Assembly (NCBI GenBank): GCA_025350645.1
Contig: JANXXM010000138.1
Location: forward strand, 1 to 37,518
Reading direction: 5' to 3'
DNA from: Ferruginibacter sp.
Lineage (GTDB): Bacteria; Bacteroidota; Bacteroidia; Chitinophagales; Chitinophagaceae
Length of the DNA stretch: 37,518 bases
Shown: positions 9,964-18,096 of the stretch, piece by piece
Numbering within the stretch: position 1 is the first letter of the stretch
How the letters are laid out: each line of letters begins with the position of its first letter
The notes under the pieces: generated by a model
Databases searched by the model: none
The model's input: only the letters and a program-made list of their open reading frames with translations
What the model was told of the DNA's origin: nothing
Program-made: the position numbers and the translations under genes

Positions 9964-10012
9964 AATTTTTATTTTTTAGGTTTTTTAATATTTTTTATTT
10001 TCTCTAGCTTTT

Positions 10013-10222
10013 TTATTCTAATTCTTCGCAACTGTAGTTATTACGATTTAGTAAATCAATTATACCCACTACTGCATTTTCTCCGCTGTCAACACGCAAA
10101 ATTTTATCGCAGTCTTTAAGATCAAAATTCCATGTTGCTTTTGGCAGCATTTTTTCGATATGCGGTTTGAGCTGCTTTAACTGCATTTTTGTTTTTACAG
10201 ATGTTTTGAAAACTAAAATCAT
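10013..10222 (-). CDS. small alpha/beta protein, heavy-metal-domain-like fold without the CxxC
   Basis: 69 residues with a beta-alpha-beta-beta-alpha-beta pattern (MILVFKTSV, then a helix with LKPHIEKM, WNFDL, KILRVDS, a helix with VVGIIDLLN, YSCEEL). This is the pattern of small HMA/copper-chaperone-like folds, but the metal-binding CxxC loop is replaced by VKTKM, so copper transfer is unlikely. Its start is 2 bases from the SRPBCC stop, so translation is coupled. Function unknown; a ligand- or partner-binding role in the operon is only a guess. Confidence 0.75.
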   Translation of the reverse strand: MILVFKTSVKTKMQLKQLKPHIEKMLPKATWNFDLKDCDKILRVDSGENAVVGIIDLLNRNNYSCEELE

Positions 10223-10224
10223 TT

Positions 10225-10716
10225 TTACGATAAAGTTGCCAGCAGGCTTTCCAGGTTTTTCAATGTAATCATAAATCCTTCTTTGAAACCCATTTCAATC
10301 ATACGCTCCATCCGCTCAAGCGATTCATTATAAATAGTAACGCTCACTTTTGTTATTCCGTTCTCTTCGCCGAAATTAAGATCCCATTCAGAACCGGGCA
10401 ATTCAGGGTTTTCATTTTCGTCTGCAAAAGCATTCAAAAATGTAAAATTGGTTTTCGGGCTAATGGAACTGTATTGCTGAACAGACCAGCGTTCCTGTCC
10501 TTCCGGACTTACCATCGCATAAAATCTGCGTCCTCCCGGTTCAAAATTCATCACTTTTGTTTTTGAAGACCAGGGTTTGGGTGCCCACCATTGATCAAGT
10601 ATTTCGGGTTTGGTAAAAGCATTCCACACTAGCGAAAGTTCTGCATCAAATTCCCTGTTTATAAATGCTGTTTTTTTTGATTTGTCAAGGGTAAAGTCAA
10701 ATAATAAATCGTTCAT
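10225..10716 (-). CDS. SRPBCC (AHSA1-like) protein
   Basis: 163 residues of the START/AHSA1 type: [28 protein letters not shown] near the start, [15 protein letters not shown] in the middle, and a C-terminal helix. These proteins form a helix-grip cavity that binds hydrophobic ligands. The start codon overlaps the arsR stop (10713-10716), giving tight coupling. In many bacteria an ArsR-type repressor of this subgroup is followed by just such a gene; the physiological ligand is not known. Confidence 0.92.
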   Translation of the reverse strand: MNDLLFDFTLDKSKKTAFINREFDAELSLVWNAFTKPEILDQWWAPKPWSSKTKVMNFEPGGRRFYAMVSPEGQERWSVQQYSSISPKTNFTFLNAFADENENPELPGSEWDLNFGEENGITKVSVTIYNESLERMERMIEMGFKEGFMITLKNLESLLATLS

Positions 10717-11033
10717 TTTTTTTGTTTTTTAAGTATTGATAATACTTTGTCGAGTTGATTGAAACGGGTTTCCCAAATTTTTCTGAACTGCTCAATCCAT
10801 TTGTCAATCTCTTTCATTTTTTCAATTTTAAGGGAGTAGTAAATTTCCCTGCCTTGATATTCTTGTTTTACCAGTTTGCATTCTGTAAGTATGCGAAGAT
10901 GTTTAGAAACAGATTGTCGGGTTGTGTTGAAGTTGTCGGCGATAGCGTTCGGTGTCATTGCCTGCAATGCAATTAAAGTAATAATTGCCCGTCTTGTCGG
11001 GTCGGCTATTGCCTGAAAAATATCTCGTCTCAT
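10713..11033 (-). CDS. ArsR-family transcriptional repressor
   Basis: 106 residues from ATG 11033 ([20 protein letters not shown]), the typical N-terminus of the family; the frame also runs back to 11084, but that extension would cover the operator candidate. The winged helix-turn-helix is clear: [21 protein letters not shown] as the recognition unit, then [12 protein letters not shown] as the wing. No metal-binding Cys motif (ELCVCDL) is present, so it is a non-metal ArsR of the kind paired with SRPBCC proteins. It is the first gene of a five-gene operon and probably represses it through the inverted repeat at 11075-11102. Confidence 0.92.
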   Translation of the reverse strand: MRRDIFQAIADPTRRAIITLIALQAMTPNAIADNFNTTRQSVSKHLRILTECKLVKQEYQGREIYYSLKIEKMKEIDKWIEQFRKIWETRFNQLDKVLSILKKQKK

Positions 11034-11050
11034 ATTGTTTAATTTTATGC

Positions 11051-11102
11051 TTGCGCATCTGATCGGTTGTAAATATATGCGCAACTATTCGGTTTCGCAA
11101 AT
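11051..11102. promoter_or_regulatory. candidate ArsR operator region
   Basis: Two overlapping symmetric signals lie just before arsR. One is a perfect 8-bp inverted repeat, TTGCGCAT (11051-11058) and ATGCGCAA (11077-11084), 18 bases apart. The other is an 11-bp imperfect repeat, ATATGCGCAAC (11075-11085) and GTTTCGCAAAT (11092-11102), matching at 9 of 11 positions around a 6-base centre. The second has the size and spacing of ArsR-type operators. Binding is inferred, not shown. Confidence 0.5.
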
Positions 11103-11582
11103 ATTTTTATGATTGAAGAATATTTTTAGAAATGATACGGCAGGAGATTATTATAACATTCTTATAAACACGCTACTATGAGCCCCTCATCCATTATTTT
11201 CTAAAAAATAAAAAATATATTTTAATATGTGCTGCTACCAATACTTTTTGTTATTAACGCTGCAATCAATACTTAAAAAATTCTTACAGTCACGATAGCC
11301 AGTTCACTAAAATAATTATTTTAAATAAAAAATGGGTATAGGGATCTGCAGGTACGAAATTCTGCTTTGGCAAAATATTCATTATACAATTGAGGAGTGT
11401 AAAAACTGGCCGATAGCCTGTTTATAACTGGTATGAATATTTACGATTAGTATATTAATTACGGCTCAATTATAAATCAAAACAACTGGCACCAAATAAT
11501 ATGCATTTGAGTGGGTGACGGTAAAAAATAATAAAAATTGGTGTTGAAATTGTGCTAAGTAGCAAAACAAAAAATTAAATTT
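11103..11582. other. gene-free stretch
   Basis: About 480 AT-rich bases between the divergent arsR operon and the fasciclin gene. No reading frame, RNA gene or strong hairpin found. It must hold the fasciclin-gene promoter, but I could not identify a clear TAnnTTTG box. Confidence 0.5.
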
Positions 11583-12743
11583 ATGCAAACATTTATTTTA
11601 AAATGGCGCACCATTGCTAACGCAATAGCCATGGTATTTTTAGTAGCAGCAATAGGCACAGCGTGCCAAAAACAAGTAGCCCTGCCAGACGACCCAACCC
11701 GGCAACCTGCACAAAATGAACAAGCTATTGGTAACGCAGCAAAAGGATTAGAACAATCTGTACCAGCCGTTGCAAGTGAGCAGGCAAGAGCCATTGGTTT
11801 TACAGAAACAAGTGAAACCGATTTTGAAAGAGGCCCTAAAAAAAATATTGTAGAAATTGCTATTGCAAATCCTCATTTTTCTTCTCTGGTTGCAGCGGTT
11901 GTAAAGACAGGCTTAGTAGGAGCATTATCTGATTCCTCTGCAAAGCTTACCGTATTTGCTCCTACTAATGATGCCTTTGCACAATTGCCCGCACCATTTA
12001 ATAATGCTACCAATATTGCAGCAATTAGCAGTCCGGCAAATATTGCCTTTTTAAAATCTGTATTGCTTTACCATGTGCTTGGTACAAAAGTAAGAGCTAA
12101 CGAAATAGCTAATGGACGGAGCAGTACTATTACCATTAAACCCGTGGGTGCGGCAAATGATAACACTATTTATTTTTCAAAAACATTTGGCTTTATAAAA
12201 GTAAATGGCAGCAGCGATGTAATTTTTGCTAACATTAAGGCAAGCAATGGTATAATTCATGTAATAAATAAAGTGTTGATTTATCCTACAAAAACTATTG
12301 CAGGTATAGCAGTAGCAGACTCTGCTAATTTTTCTATATTGGTGGCTGCACTGGCAAAAGCAAATTTGGTTTCTGTATTTACAGGCAGTGGAGATTTTAC
12401 GGTGTTTGCACCTACAAACGCTGCCTTTGCACAATTGCCTGCACCGTTTAATACTGCTGCCAATATAAATGCTATTACCAATCCTGCACAAATTGCAGCA
12501 CTGGCAAATATTTTAAAATATCATGTAGTAGCTGGTAGAAATTTTGCCTGGGATCTTGGAATATTTAGAAGAATAACTACACTCGCAGCCGCACCCAATA
12601 ATAAAATAACTACCATATTAGGATACAATAATGGATCAGTAAAAGGTGATGCAAATACTATGTATTCTAAAATAACCCCGGCTGATGTGCTGGCCACAAA
12701 TGGTGTGATACAGGTTATAGATAAAGTACTGTTGCCGCAATAG
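11583..12743 (+). CDS. lipoprotein with two fasciclin (FAS1) domains
   Basis: 386 residues. An N-terminal signal with lipobox IGTAC puts the lipidated Cys at residue 28. After a Pro/Gln-rich linker come two FAS1 domains, roughly residues 70-235 and 238-385. Each shows the two conserved FAS1 motifs: FAPTNDAFAQLP with YHVLG in the first, FAPTNAAFAQLP with YHVVAG in the second; each ends with a GIIHVINKVL or GVIQVIDKVL strand. FAS1 domains act in adhesion and extracellular matrix binding, so a surface adhesin role is likely. The two domains are similar over stretches (FAQLPAPFN repeated), which suggests an internal duplication. Monocistronic, with a strong terminator 24 bases downstream. Confidence 0.92.
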   Translation: MQTFILKWRTIANAIAMVFLVAAIGTACQKQVALPDDPTRQPAQNEQAIGNAAKGLEQSVPAVASEQARAIGFTETSETDFERGPKKNIVEIAIANPHFSSLVAAVVKTGLVGALSDSSAKLTVFAPTNDAFAQLPAPFNNATNIAAISSPANIAFLKSVLLYHVLGTKVRANEIANGRSSTITIKPVGAANDNTIYFSKTFGFIKVNGSSDVIFANIKASNGIIHVINKVLIYPTKTIAGIAVADSANFSILVAALAKANLVSVFTGSGDFTVFAPTNAAFAQLPAPFNTAANINAITNPAQIAALANILKYHVVAGRNFAWDLGIFRRITTLAAAPNNKITTILGYNNGSVKGDANTMYSKITPADVLATNGVIQVIDKVLLPQ

Positions 12744-12766
12744 AAAAAAATATTATCCCTATGAAA

Positions 12767-12806
12767 AATAATAAGCCGCTTTGTAAAAATGAAGCGGCTT
12801 ATTATT
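12767..12806 (+). terminator. terminator after the fasciclin gene
   Basis: A 15-bp perfect stem (AATAATAAGCCGCTT / AAGCGGCTTATTATT) with a 10-base loop, 24 bases after the stop. T-richness on both sides could make it bidirectional. Confidence 0.85.
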
Positions 12807-13162
12807 TTATGTACCGTAAGTTTATAGTATCGTTTTGAAATAATTAAATGGTCTTTTGCATGTGTCGGTAACTGCTGCTTTCCATTTTGGTGAATACCTT
12901 TCGTCTCCACCAAAACTAGCCTTCGTATCACCGGCCGATAAATTGATTACAGTTTCTTTGTTTAAGTATTATTTTTCAGTACGTCGGCTGGTCAGGACAA
13001 GCACTTAATACTTCGAAATGTTAGTACCAGCGGGGCAGGAGGGCTTTGCCGCGGAACGAACTTATTCTTCTTTTCTTTTAATAATGTAAAAGAAGAACAG
13101 AGTAAGTTCGCAAAGGTGAGGCCATGGAATTATTGCTGGTATCGTTTTCAAAAAGGTAAATA
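12807..13162. other. gene-free stretch with several inverted repeats
   Basis: No credible ORF. Three inverted repeats are visible: TTTTGGTG/CACCAAAA (12885-12892 with 12908-12915), GCTGGT/ACCAGC (12987-12992 with 13026-13031), and a long hairpin at 13057-13110. In the last, CGAACTTA pairs with TAAGTTCG and TTCTTCTTTT with AAAAGAAGAA around an A/T-rich loop. The 12980-13060 part is richer in GC than its flanks. It lies downstream of both convergent neighbours, so it may be 3' UTR, or a small RNA. Confidence 0.4.
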
Positions 13163-15145
13163 TTATTTTAAATATTTTTCAAACCATTTCAGGTATCTTT
13201 CAAACCTATCTACCTGGTAAGATGGTTTGCTCACCCCATGAAACTGCCCGGGGTAAATTACCAGTTGTGTTTGTACGTTCAACGATTTTAAGGCCTGGTA
13301 CATTTGCTCTGCACCTACCGTTGGCACATTAAAATCTTTTTCGCTGGCCATAAATAAAGTGGGTGTTGTAATTTTATATGCCTTAAAGAAAGGGTACGAA
13401 AGTGCTATCCATTTTTTGAGATTTTTCCAGGGTGCACCCAACTCTGTTTCGTACTGCGTTACATATTGGTCTACCCCATACATACTTAATTGCAATGAGC
13501 TGCCGGCGCCACTTGCGGCTGCTTTAAAACGATTGTCTGTAGCAATGCTATAGTTGGTTAAAATGCCGCCATAACTCCAGCCGCCGATACCCATTTTTTG
13601 TTCATCTGCAATGCCTTTGCTTACCAGGTAATTTGCAGCCCCAATAATATCCTGTACTTCTTTATTGCCCCAATCTGCATAAATGGCTTTTGTGTATGCA
13701 GTACCACGACCATTACTGCCGCGGTAATTTACACCCGCTACCGCAAAGCCGCCTGCCGCCAGCACTTGGCGGGATAGGTCAAATCCATAATCATCTTGCC
13801 CAACAGGGCCGCCATGTATAAAAAGTATCAGCGGTAACTTTTGGCCCGGGGTTGCAGTTGCTGGCAAATATAAAATGTTAGATGTTTTGTTACCATCTTT
13901 ACTGATAGATGTAAAACCTGTGACGTTTGCAAAGTTGATGGCATTTACAAAAGAATCCTGTACATGCGTAAGCCTGGTTACTGCATTATTTTCGATAGTA
14001 TATAATTCAGTTGGTAATTGTGGCGAACTCATGGCTGCTACCAATGCATCAGATGCAGGGCAACGATCGATATTAGAATAACTTTTTTGGCCACCTGCAA
14101 GCGTATCAACCGTGTTTGTTGCTATGTTTAAACTGGCAATATAAACTTTTCTATCATCTGCTACCAGCATGGTAATGCGCTGCCCATCTTTTGTAAAATG
14201 AATACGGCTTACAGGCCTGTCTAATGAAGCTACCATTGTTTTGGAAGCACCACCTGCTGCACTTACAATGGCAATATTGTTTTGCCCATACATGGTAAAA
14301 GCCAGGTTGCTGGATGATGTGGTGTAGGCGATGGACTGGCCGTCGGGACTCCATACCGGGTTTGCATCAGCACCTGCCCAGGTTGTTAATTGTTTTATTA
14401 CGCTGCCGGTGCTGGCATTCATTACCCAAATATCTGTATTCTCATTTTTGTCTTTGTCGTTGCTGCGGTTGCTTACAAATGCAAGCTGTTTGCCATCTGG
14501 GCTAAAGGTTGGCGAAGCCTCATCGTAATTTCCTTTTGTAAGGGTATCTGTTTTTTTTGTGCTGATGTCGAATAAATATAAATGGGTATACCGCCCTTCT
14601 ACATACCCATCAATATCCTGTTTAAAACGATAGCGATCCATTACAAAAGGGATCCTCGTTTTGGTTTTTGCTGTGTCAGAAAAATCTTGATCTTTAATGC
14701 TCATCACAATTTTTTTTGCATCCGGGCTCCAAACATATTCTTCAATATCTCCTTTTGTGTTGGTAAGTTTTTTTGCTTCACCGCCCCTGGTATCCAGCAG
14801 CCACAGTTGTGCATTTTTATCGCCATTGCGGGTAGTAATAAAAGAAATATATTTTCCATCCGGGCTCCATTTGGGTGTGCTTTCGCCTTCTCCGCTGTTG
14901 GTTAGTTGTACGGTTTGCTGACCATCCCAACTCACCATCCAAATATCGCTGTTGCGGCTATCTTTGCTGGTATCTACTGTGCTAATGGTGTACACCACCC
15001 ATTTACCATCGGGCGAAACCTGTGCGCCGCCTACATTTTTTAACAGGTACACATCACTAGGTCGCAAACTTCTTTTTTCTTTATTTTGTGTGAAGGCAGT
15101 AAAAAACACAGGCATCAATAGTAAAAAACAAAAGATATTTTTCAT
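13163..15145 (-). CDS. exported S9-family (prolyl oligopeptidase-type) serine peptidase
   Basis: 660 residues: signal peptide (cleaved near FTAFTQ), a beta-propeller of WD40-like/TolB repeats from about 35 to 380 (repeated SPDGKW/Y motifs such as VSPDGKWVVY and WSPDGKYISF), then an alpha/beta-hydrolase domain from about 410. Catalytic triad read from motifs: Ser524 in GIGGWSYGG, Asp604 in SEKDFNVPT, His636 in GQFHGVSKP. This is the acylaminoacyl-peptidase/DPP-like layout; such enzymes trim short peptides in the periplasm. It is isolated, with 356 gene-free bases downstream and 242 upstream. Confidence 0.95.
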   Translation of the reverse strand: MKNIFCFLLLMPVFFTAFTQNKEKRSLRPSDVYLLKNVGGAQVSPDGKWVVYTISTVDTSKDSRNSDIWMVSWDGQQTVQLTNSGEGESTPKWSPDGKYISFITTRNGDKNAQLWLLDTRGGEAKKLTNTKGDIEEYVWSPDAKKIVMSIKDQDFSDTAKTKTRIPFVMDRYRFKQDIDGYVEGRYTHLYLFDISTKKTDTLTKGNYDEASPTFSPDGKQLAFVSNRSNDKDKNENTDIWVMNASTGSVIKQLTTWAGADANPVWSPDGQSIAYTTSSSNLAFTMYGQNNIAIVSAAGGASKTMVASLDRPVSRIHFTKDGQRITMLVADDRKVYIASLNIATNTVDTLAGGQKSYSNIDRCPASDALVAAMSSPQLPTELYTIENNAVTRLTHVQDSFVNAINFANVTGFTSISKDGNKTSNILYLPATATPGQKLPLILFIHGGPVGQDDYGFDLSRQVLAAGGFAVAGVNYRGSNGRGTAYTKAIYADWGNKEVQDIIGAANYLVSKGIADEQKMGIGGWSYGGILTNYSIATDNRFKAAASGAGSSLQLSMYGVDQYVTQYETELGAPWKNLKKWIALSYPFFKAYKITTPTLFMASEKDFNVPTVGAEQMYQALKSLNVQTQLVIYPGQFHGVSKPSYQVDRFERYLKWFEKYLK

Positions 15146-15387
15146 TATAATTAATTTTGGTGAACAGTAACTAAAAATAAATCCTTTCGGTTGATAAATG
15201 AAATTAATTGTGAGGGCAGTGGTACTGTAAAAAACTGCTGCACTTTTAATGCAGAGGTTTGCCCAGCACTTTTTGATGGGTTTATTATTTTTATTTTATT
15301 AACCTTTTATGATTTGCTACACAGAAAGCTTATACACATTACCCTTGCTCCTATTGCTAGAAATGGTTATTAACTGATGACGTACTA

Positions 15388-15891
15388 TCAAATTATTTTG
15401 CCCTTCTTTTTTAATATTATGAGGGTTAAAATAAAAATTATTGCAATTCCAATAATAAAATAAGCTACATATTTTTCGAAACCACCTTTTATAAAAAAAG
15501 CTTCATTTCCTTTATCTATAAAATATGTTAGTCGATTAATTGAATCCTCTTTAGTTTTAAAATTTTCGTCAAAGTATATAGTTACAGAATCGCCAATTTT
15601 CAAAGCGTCAATTTTTTCAAATTCGGGTTTGAAATCACCTGAACCTTTACCAATAAATAATTGAAATGTTTTAGAAAAATTGTCTAACCTCAAATAACGA
15701 AATTTTGAGGATTCTTTATTTTGAAAACTTTTGTTTGAGCTATCAAAAGACATTAGAATTCCCCTTACATTTTGAAATGAAAATTTGCTTTTGCTTGACC
15801 TTGTTAATACCATAAACCCTAACGCTATGGCGAAAAGAGACCCGCATAAGCTTTTTAAAAATGTAGGATGTTGAGATTTCATATAAATCAA
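15388..15891 (-). CDS. small membrane-anchored protein, function unknown
   Basis: 167 residues with a hydrophobic segment near the N-terminus (residues 12-31) and another near the C-terminus (about 140-160, followed by KKKGK). Between them lies a soluble domain of about 105 residues that reads like beta strands (GDSVTIYFDENF). The topology suggests a soluble domain held outside the cytoplasmic membrane by two helices. A second Met at residue 4 (15882) is an equally good start. I do not recognise the family. Confidence 0.65.
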   Translation of the reverse strand: MIYMKSQHPTFLKSLCGSLFAIALGFMVLTRSSKSKFSFQNVRGILMSFDSSNKSFQNKESSKFRYLRLDNFSKTFQLFIGKGSGDFKPEFEKIDALKIGDSVTIYFDENFKTKEDSINRLTYFIDKGNEAFFIKGGFEKYVAYFIIGIAIIFILTLIILKKKGKII

Positions 15892-15914
15892 AATATTCTC
15901 GAAATGTATAGTAG

Positions 15915-16052
15915 ATTACCTCACCTGTTTGTTTTGAAAGGAGAAATAAATTCGGCTTTAAAGTGTACAATTTTTATAATGGTGATAGGGAGGTTTTAAG
16001 ACAAGAGATTTTAGAACTTGTAAAATTAAATATTCATCCAGATTTTTTTTAA
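15915..16052 (+). pseudogene. possible short coding remnant
   Basis: 45 open codons ending in TAA at 16050, without a start codon, opposite the gap between two minus-strand genes. The part VYNFYNGDREVLRQEILELV has the balanced composition and helix pattern of real protein, unlike the surrounding shadow frames. It may be the tail of a lost gene. Very uncertain; no family recognised. Confidence 0.22.
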
Positions 16053-16147
16053 GTGAAAGAGTTTTTGAATAGAAAGTAAATTATGTCCTAGTTACGTTGA
16101 TTCGATTGATCAAATTTAAAAAAATTTGATGAAATTTACACAACAAT

Positions 16148-16260
16148 AAAAGTTCAAAAATGTTCCCCAGCTCATTGTAGCCCTGATAGAAACGGATATC
16201 CTTTTGTGAGGAACGAGCAAAAGATAGTAGTGGATAGCAGGAGACAAATGCTGAGTAAAG
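16148..16260 (+). ncRNA. structured repeat element, copy 1
   Basis: One of two near-identical ~112-bp elements in this window. Foldable as P1 CCCAGC/GCTGAG (16166-16171 with 16250-16255, one mismatch), P2 CCTGATA/TAGCAGG (16182-16188 with 16235-16241, one A-G mismatch) and P3 CTTTTG/CAAAAG (16201-16206 with 16218-16223, 11-base loop). It lies about 80 bases past the stop of the amidohydrolase, on the opposite strand by the covariation argument. It may belong to a Bacteroidota intergenic RNA class such as Flavo-1; that name is from memory. Confidence 0.5.
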
Positions 16261-16341
16261 TTTTATAGGCCGATGCTTTAAGCCTGCACCAAGGTTTGTG
16301 GCCCACAAAACTTAACGCAATAAATATAGCAGCCCCAAAAA

Positions 16342-17631
16342 CTATTTACTGGTTTTATAAATTGTACCATCCTTCATTACCCATTTTACATTTTGTAACA
16401 CCTGTATATTTTGTGTAGGGTCTCCGGCCACAGCAATAATATCGGCATAGTTGCCAACTTTAATTTCACCAAGCAAGGGTTGTGCAAGTAAGTCAGAAGC
16501 ATTGATGGTAGCGGTTTGTATGGCCTGCAACGGCGTGTAGCCATATCGCACCATAAATTCAAAATCTTTTGTTTGAGCAACATTCCAATCGTAGCCGCCG
16601 ATATCTGTACCGTATGCAATTTTTATACCTGCCGCAGTTGCCTTTTTAAAAAGTGCGGGTTCTGTTTCGGAGAAATATTTGTTTATTGAGCTTCCTGCTT
16701 TTGCTCTGCCTTCGGCAACAAAATCATTCACAAAAATAGTGGGACACCAATACACATTTTTCTTTACCATGGTTTGTATACATTCATCATCCATACCAAA
16801 GCCATGTTCAATAGATAGAGCGCAAGCACCAATGGCTGCTAAAATTCCATCTCTGGTTACTGCATGCGCCGCAAGTTTTTTGTTGCTTCGTTTTACCTCA
16901 TCGCCTATGGCCATAATTTCTTCTGTAGTAAAATTTGGTAGGCTACGGTAACTGCCGTCTGGTAATTTGCTGTAGCTTCTGTCTGCATAAATTTTTATCC
17001 AGTCTGCACCATGTGCAATTTGGTCACGTACTACACGGCGAGCCTCATCTGCACCGGTAATTTCTTTTAATCCTTTTGGCAATGTAAGTTCCCATGCATA
17101 AGCTGCTTCACTAATAGGGTAATGACCTGTTGTGTTAATAGCGAGTGTGGAAACAAACATGCGTGGACCGGCCATTTCGCCGGCTTTAATAGCTTTTTTA
17201 AGATCTACATCTGCATAACCCGCACCCTCTGTGCCAAGGTCTCTAATGGTAGTAAAACCATTTTGCAAAGCAATACCGCAACTGCGTACTGCACGTATGG
17301 TGCGGTAGGGAATAGATTCTTTTAAAATCTGTAGATCGTAATCTTCGCTGGTAATATCGCCCTGTAACAATACATGTGTATGGCAATCTATTAAGCCAGG
17401 CATAATGGTGTAGGCAGATAAATCTATAACCGTATCTGCTTTAATTTTTACCATAGCACCTGCCGGTGAAATAGATTCTATTTTATTGTTGGCTACAACT
17501 ATTGTTACATTTTTATTTAACTGCCCTGTGCGTACATCAAGCACAGCGCCACATTTAATGGCAGTTGTTTTTTGTGCTGCTACATTAAAAGTAACGATAG
17601 ATGAAATAAGGAAAAGCAAAATATTGCGCAT
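16342..17631 (-). CDS. exported amidohydrolase (imidazolonepropionase/prolidase-like)
   Basis: 429 residues with a Sec signal peptide (cleavage near NVAAQ, residue 20). All metal ligands of a binuclear amidohydrolase are visible: His84 and His86 in DCHTHVLL, a probable carboxylated Lys213 in WIKIYAD, His256 in LAAHAV, His276 in IEHGFG, and Asp343 in YGTDIG. A C-terminal beta-sandwich segment (GEIKVGNYADIIAV) completes the fold. Exported members of this group act on Xaa-Pro or similar dipeptides and N-acyl compounds; the substrate cannot be fixed. An S9 peptidase nearby would fit extracellular peptide use. The gene lies between two direct copies of the structured repeat. Upstream there is a 6-bp inverted repeat, GTAGTA/TACTAC (17646-17662). 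Confidence 0.93.
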   Translation of the reverse strand: MRNILLFLISSIVTFNVAAQKTTAIKCGAVLDVRTGQLNKNVTIVVANNKIESISPAGAMVKIKADTVIDLSAYTIMPGLIDCHTHVLLQGDITSEDYDLQILKESIPYRTIRAVRSCGIALQNGFTTIRDLGTEGAGYADVDLKKAIKAGEMAGPRMFVSTLAINTTGHYPISEAAYAWELTLPKGLKEITGADEARRVVRDQIAHGADWIKIYADRSYSKLPDGSYRSLPNFTTEEIMAIGDEVKRSNKKLAAHAVTRDGILAAIGACALSIEHGFGMDDECIQTMVKKNVYWCPTIFVNDFVAEGRAKAGSSINKYFSETEPALFKKATAAGIKIAYGTDIGGYDWNVAQTKDFEFMVRYGYTPLQAIQTATINASDLLAQPLLGEIKVGNYADIIAVAGDPTQNIQVLQNVKWVMKDGTIYKTSK

Positions 17632-17645
17632 TGTATTTAGTTTTT

Positions 17646-17662
17646 GTAGTACAAAATACTAC
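17646..17662 (-). promoter_or_regulatory. inverted repeat before the amidohydrolase
   Basis: GTAGTA-CAAAA-TACTAC, 15 bases upstream of the start codon. On the minus strand it contains TATTTTG, close to but one base short of a TAnnTTTG promoter box. It could be an operator over the promoter; weak evidence. Confidence 0.25.
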
Positions 17663-17849
17663 AATATTATTTATAATAAAAGATTTATAAGAAAGCCAAC
17701 ACCTGTGTGGTGTAATGCAGGCAATGTCTTCATAAAACATGATAAAAATGCTGTTTTCATTTCGTTATCTTTTTTAGCATGATGAAATATCCGTTACTTC
17801 TGCCTCGTTTGGTGCCATCAAAAAAGTTCGCTGTAATCTTCGGCACTTT
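17663..17849. other. gene-free stretch before repeat copy 2
   Basis: Part of the 465-base gap between the amidohydrolase and the interrupted FadN gene. Nothing recognisable apart from the elements listed separately. Confidence 0.4.
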
Positions 17850-17960
17850 AAAAGTTGAAAAATACTTCTCAGCTCATTGTAGCCCTGATAGAAACGGATA
17901 TTTTTTGTGAGGAACGAGCAAAAGATAGTAGTGGATAGCAGGAGACGGATGTTGAGTAGA
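17850..17960 (+). ncRNA. structured repeat element, copy 2
   Basis: Second copy, same orientation as copy 1 and matching it over about 111 bases with few differences. P1 is CTCAGC/GTTGAG (17868-17873 with 17951-17956), P2 CCTGATA/TAGCAGG (17884-17890 with 17936-17942), P3 TTTTTG/CAAAAG (17902-17907 with 17919-17924). Relative to copy 1, a C-G pair in P3 became U-G, and a G-C pair in P1 became G-U. Both remain paired only when the plus strand is the RNA. Confidence 0.5.
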
Positions 17961-17987
17961 ATGTCTACCGTTCATGCTCCTGTATAA

Positions 17988-18028
17988 ACAAAAGATAACA
18001 GACATAAGACAAAAGATAAAACACATAA
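17988..18028. repeat. imperfect two-unit tandem repeat
   Basis: Two similar A-rich units, AAAAGATAACAGACATAAG and AAAAGATAAAACACATAA, in tandem in the gap after the FadN-like gene. Low complexity; it creates meaningless hydrophobic frames on the minus strand. Confidence 0.4.
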
Positions 18029-18029
18029 A

Positions 18030-18070
18030 AAAGACACAAGTAAAACAAACTGTCTTGCTCTCGTGTCTTT
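18030..18070 (-). terminator. probable terminator after the FadN-like gene
   Basis: On the minus strand AAAGACAC pairs with GTGTCTTT and is followed by T residues (TTTTTTATG). The loop is long, about 25 bases. It lies 27-67 bases past the stop codon at 18097. Confidence 0.45.
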
Positions 18071-18096
18071 AATCTTGTGTATAAAATCTAAAAAAA

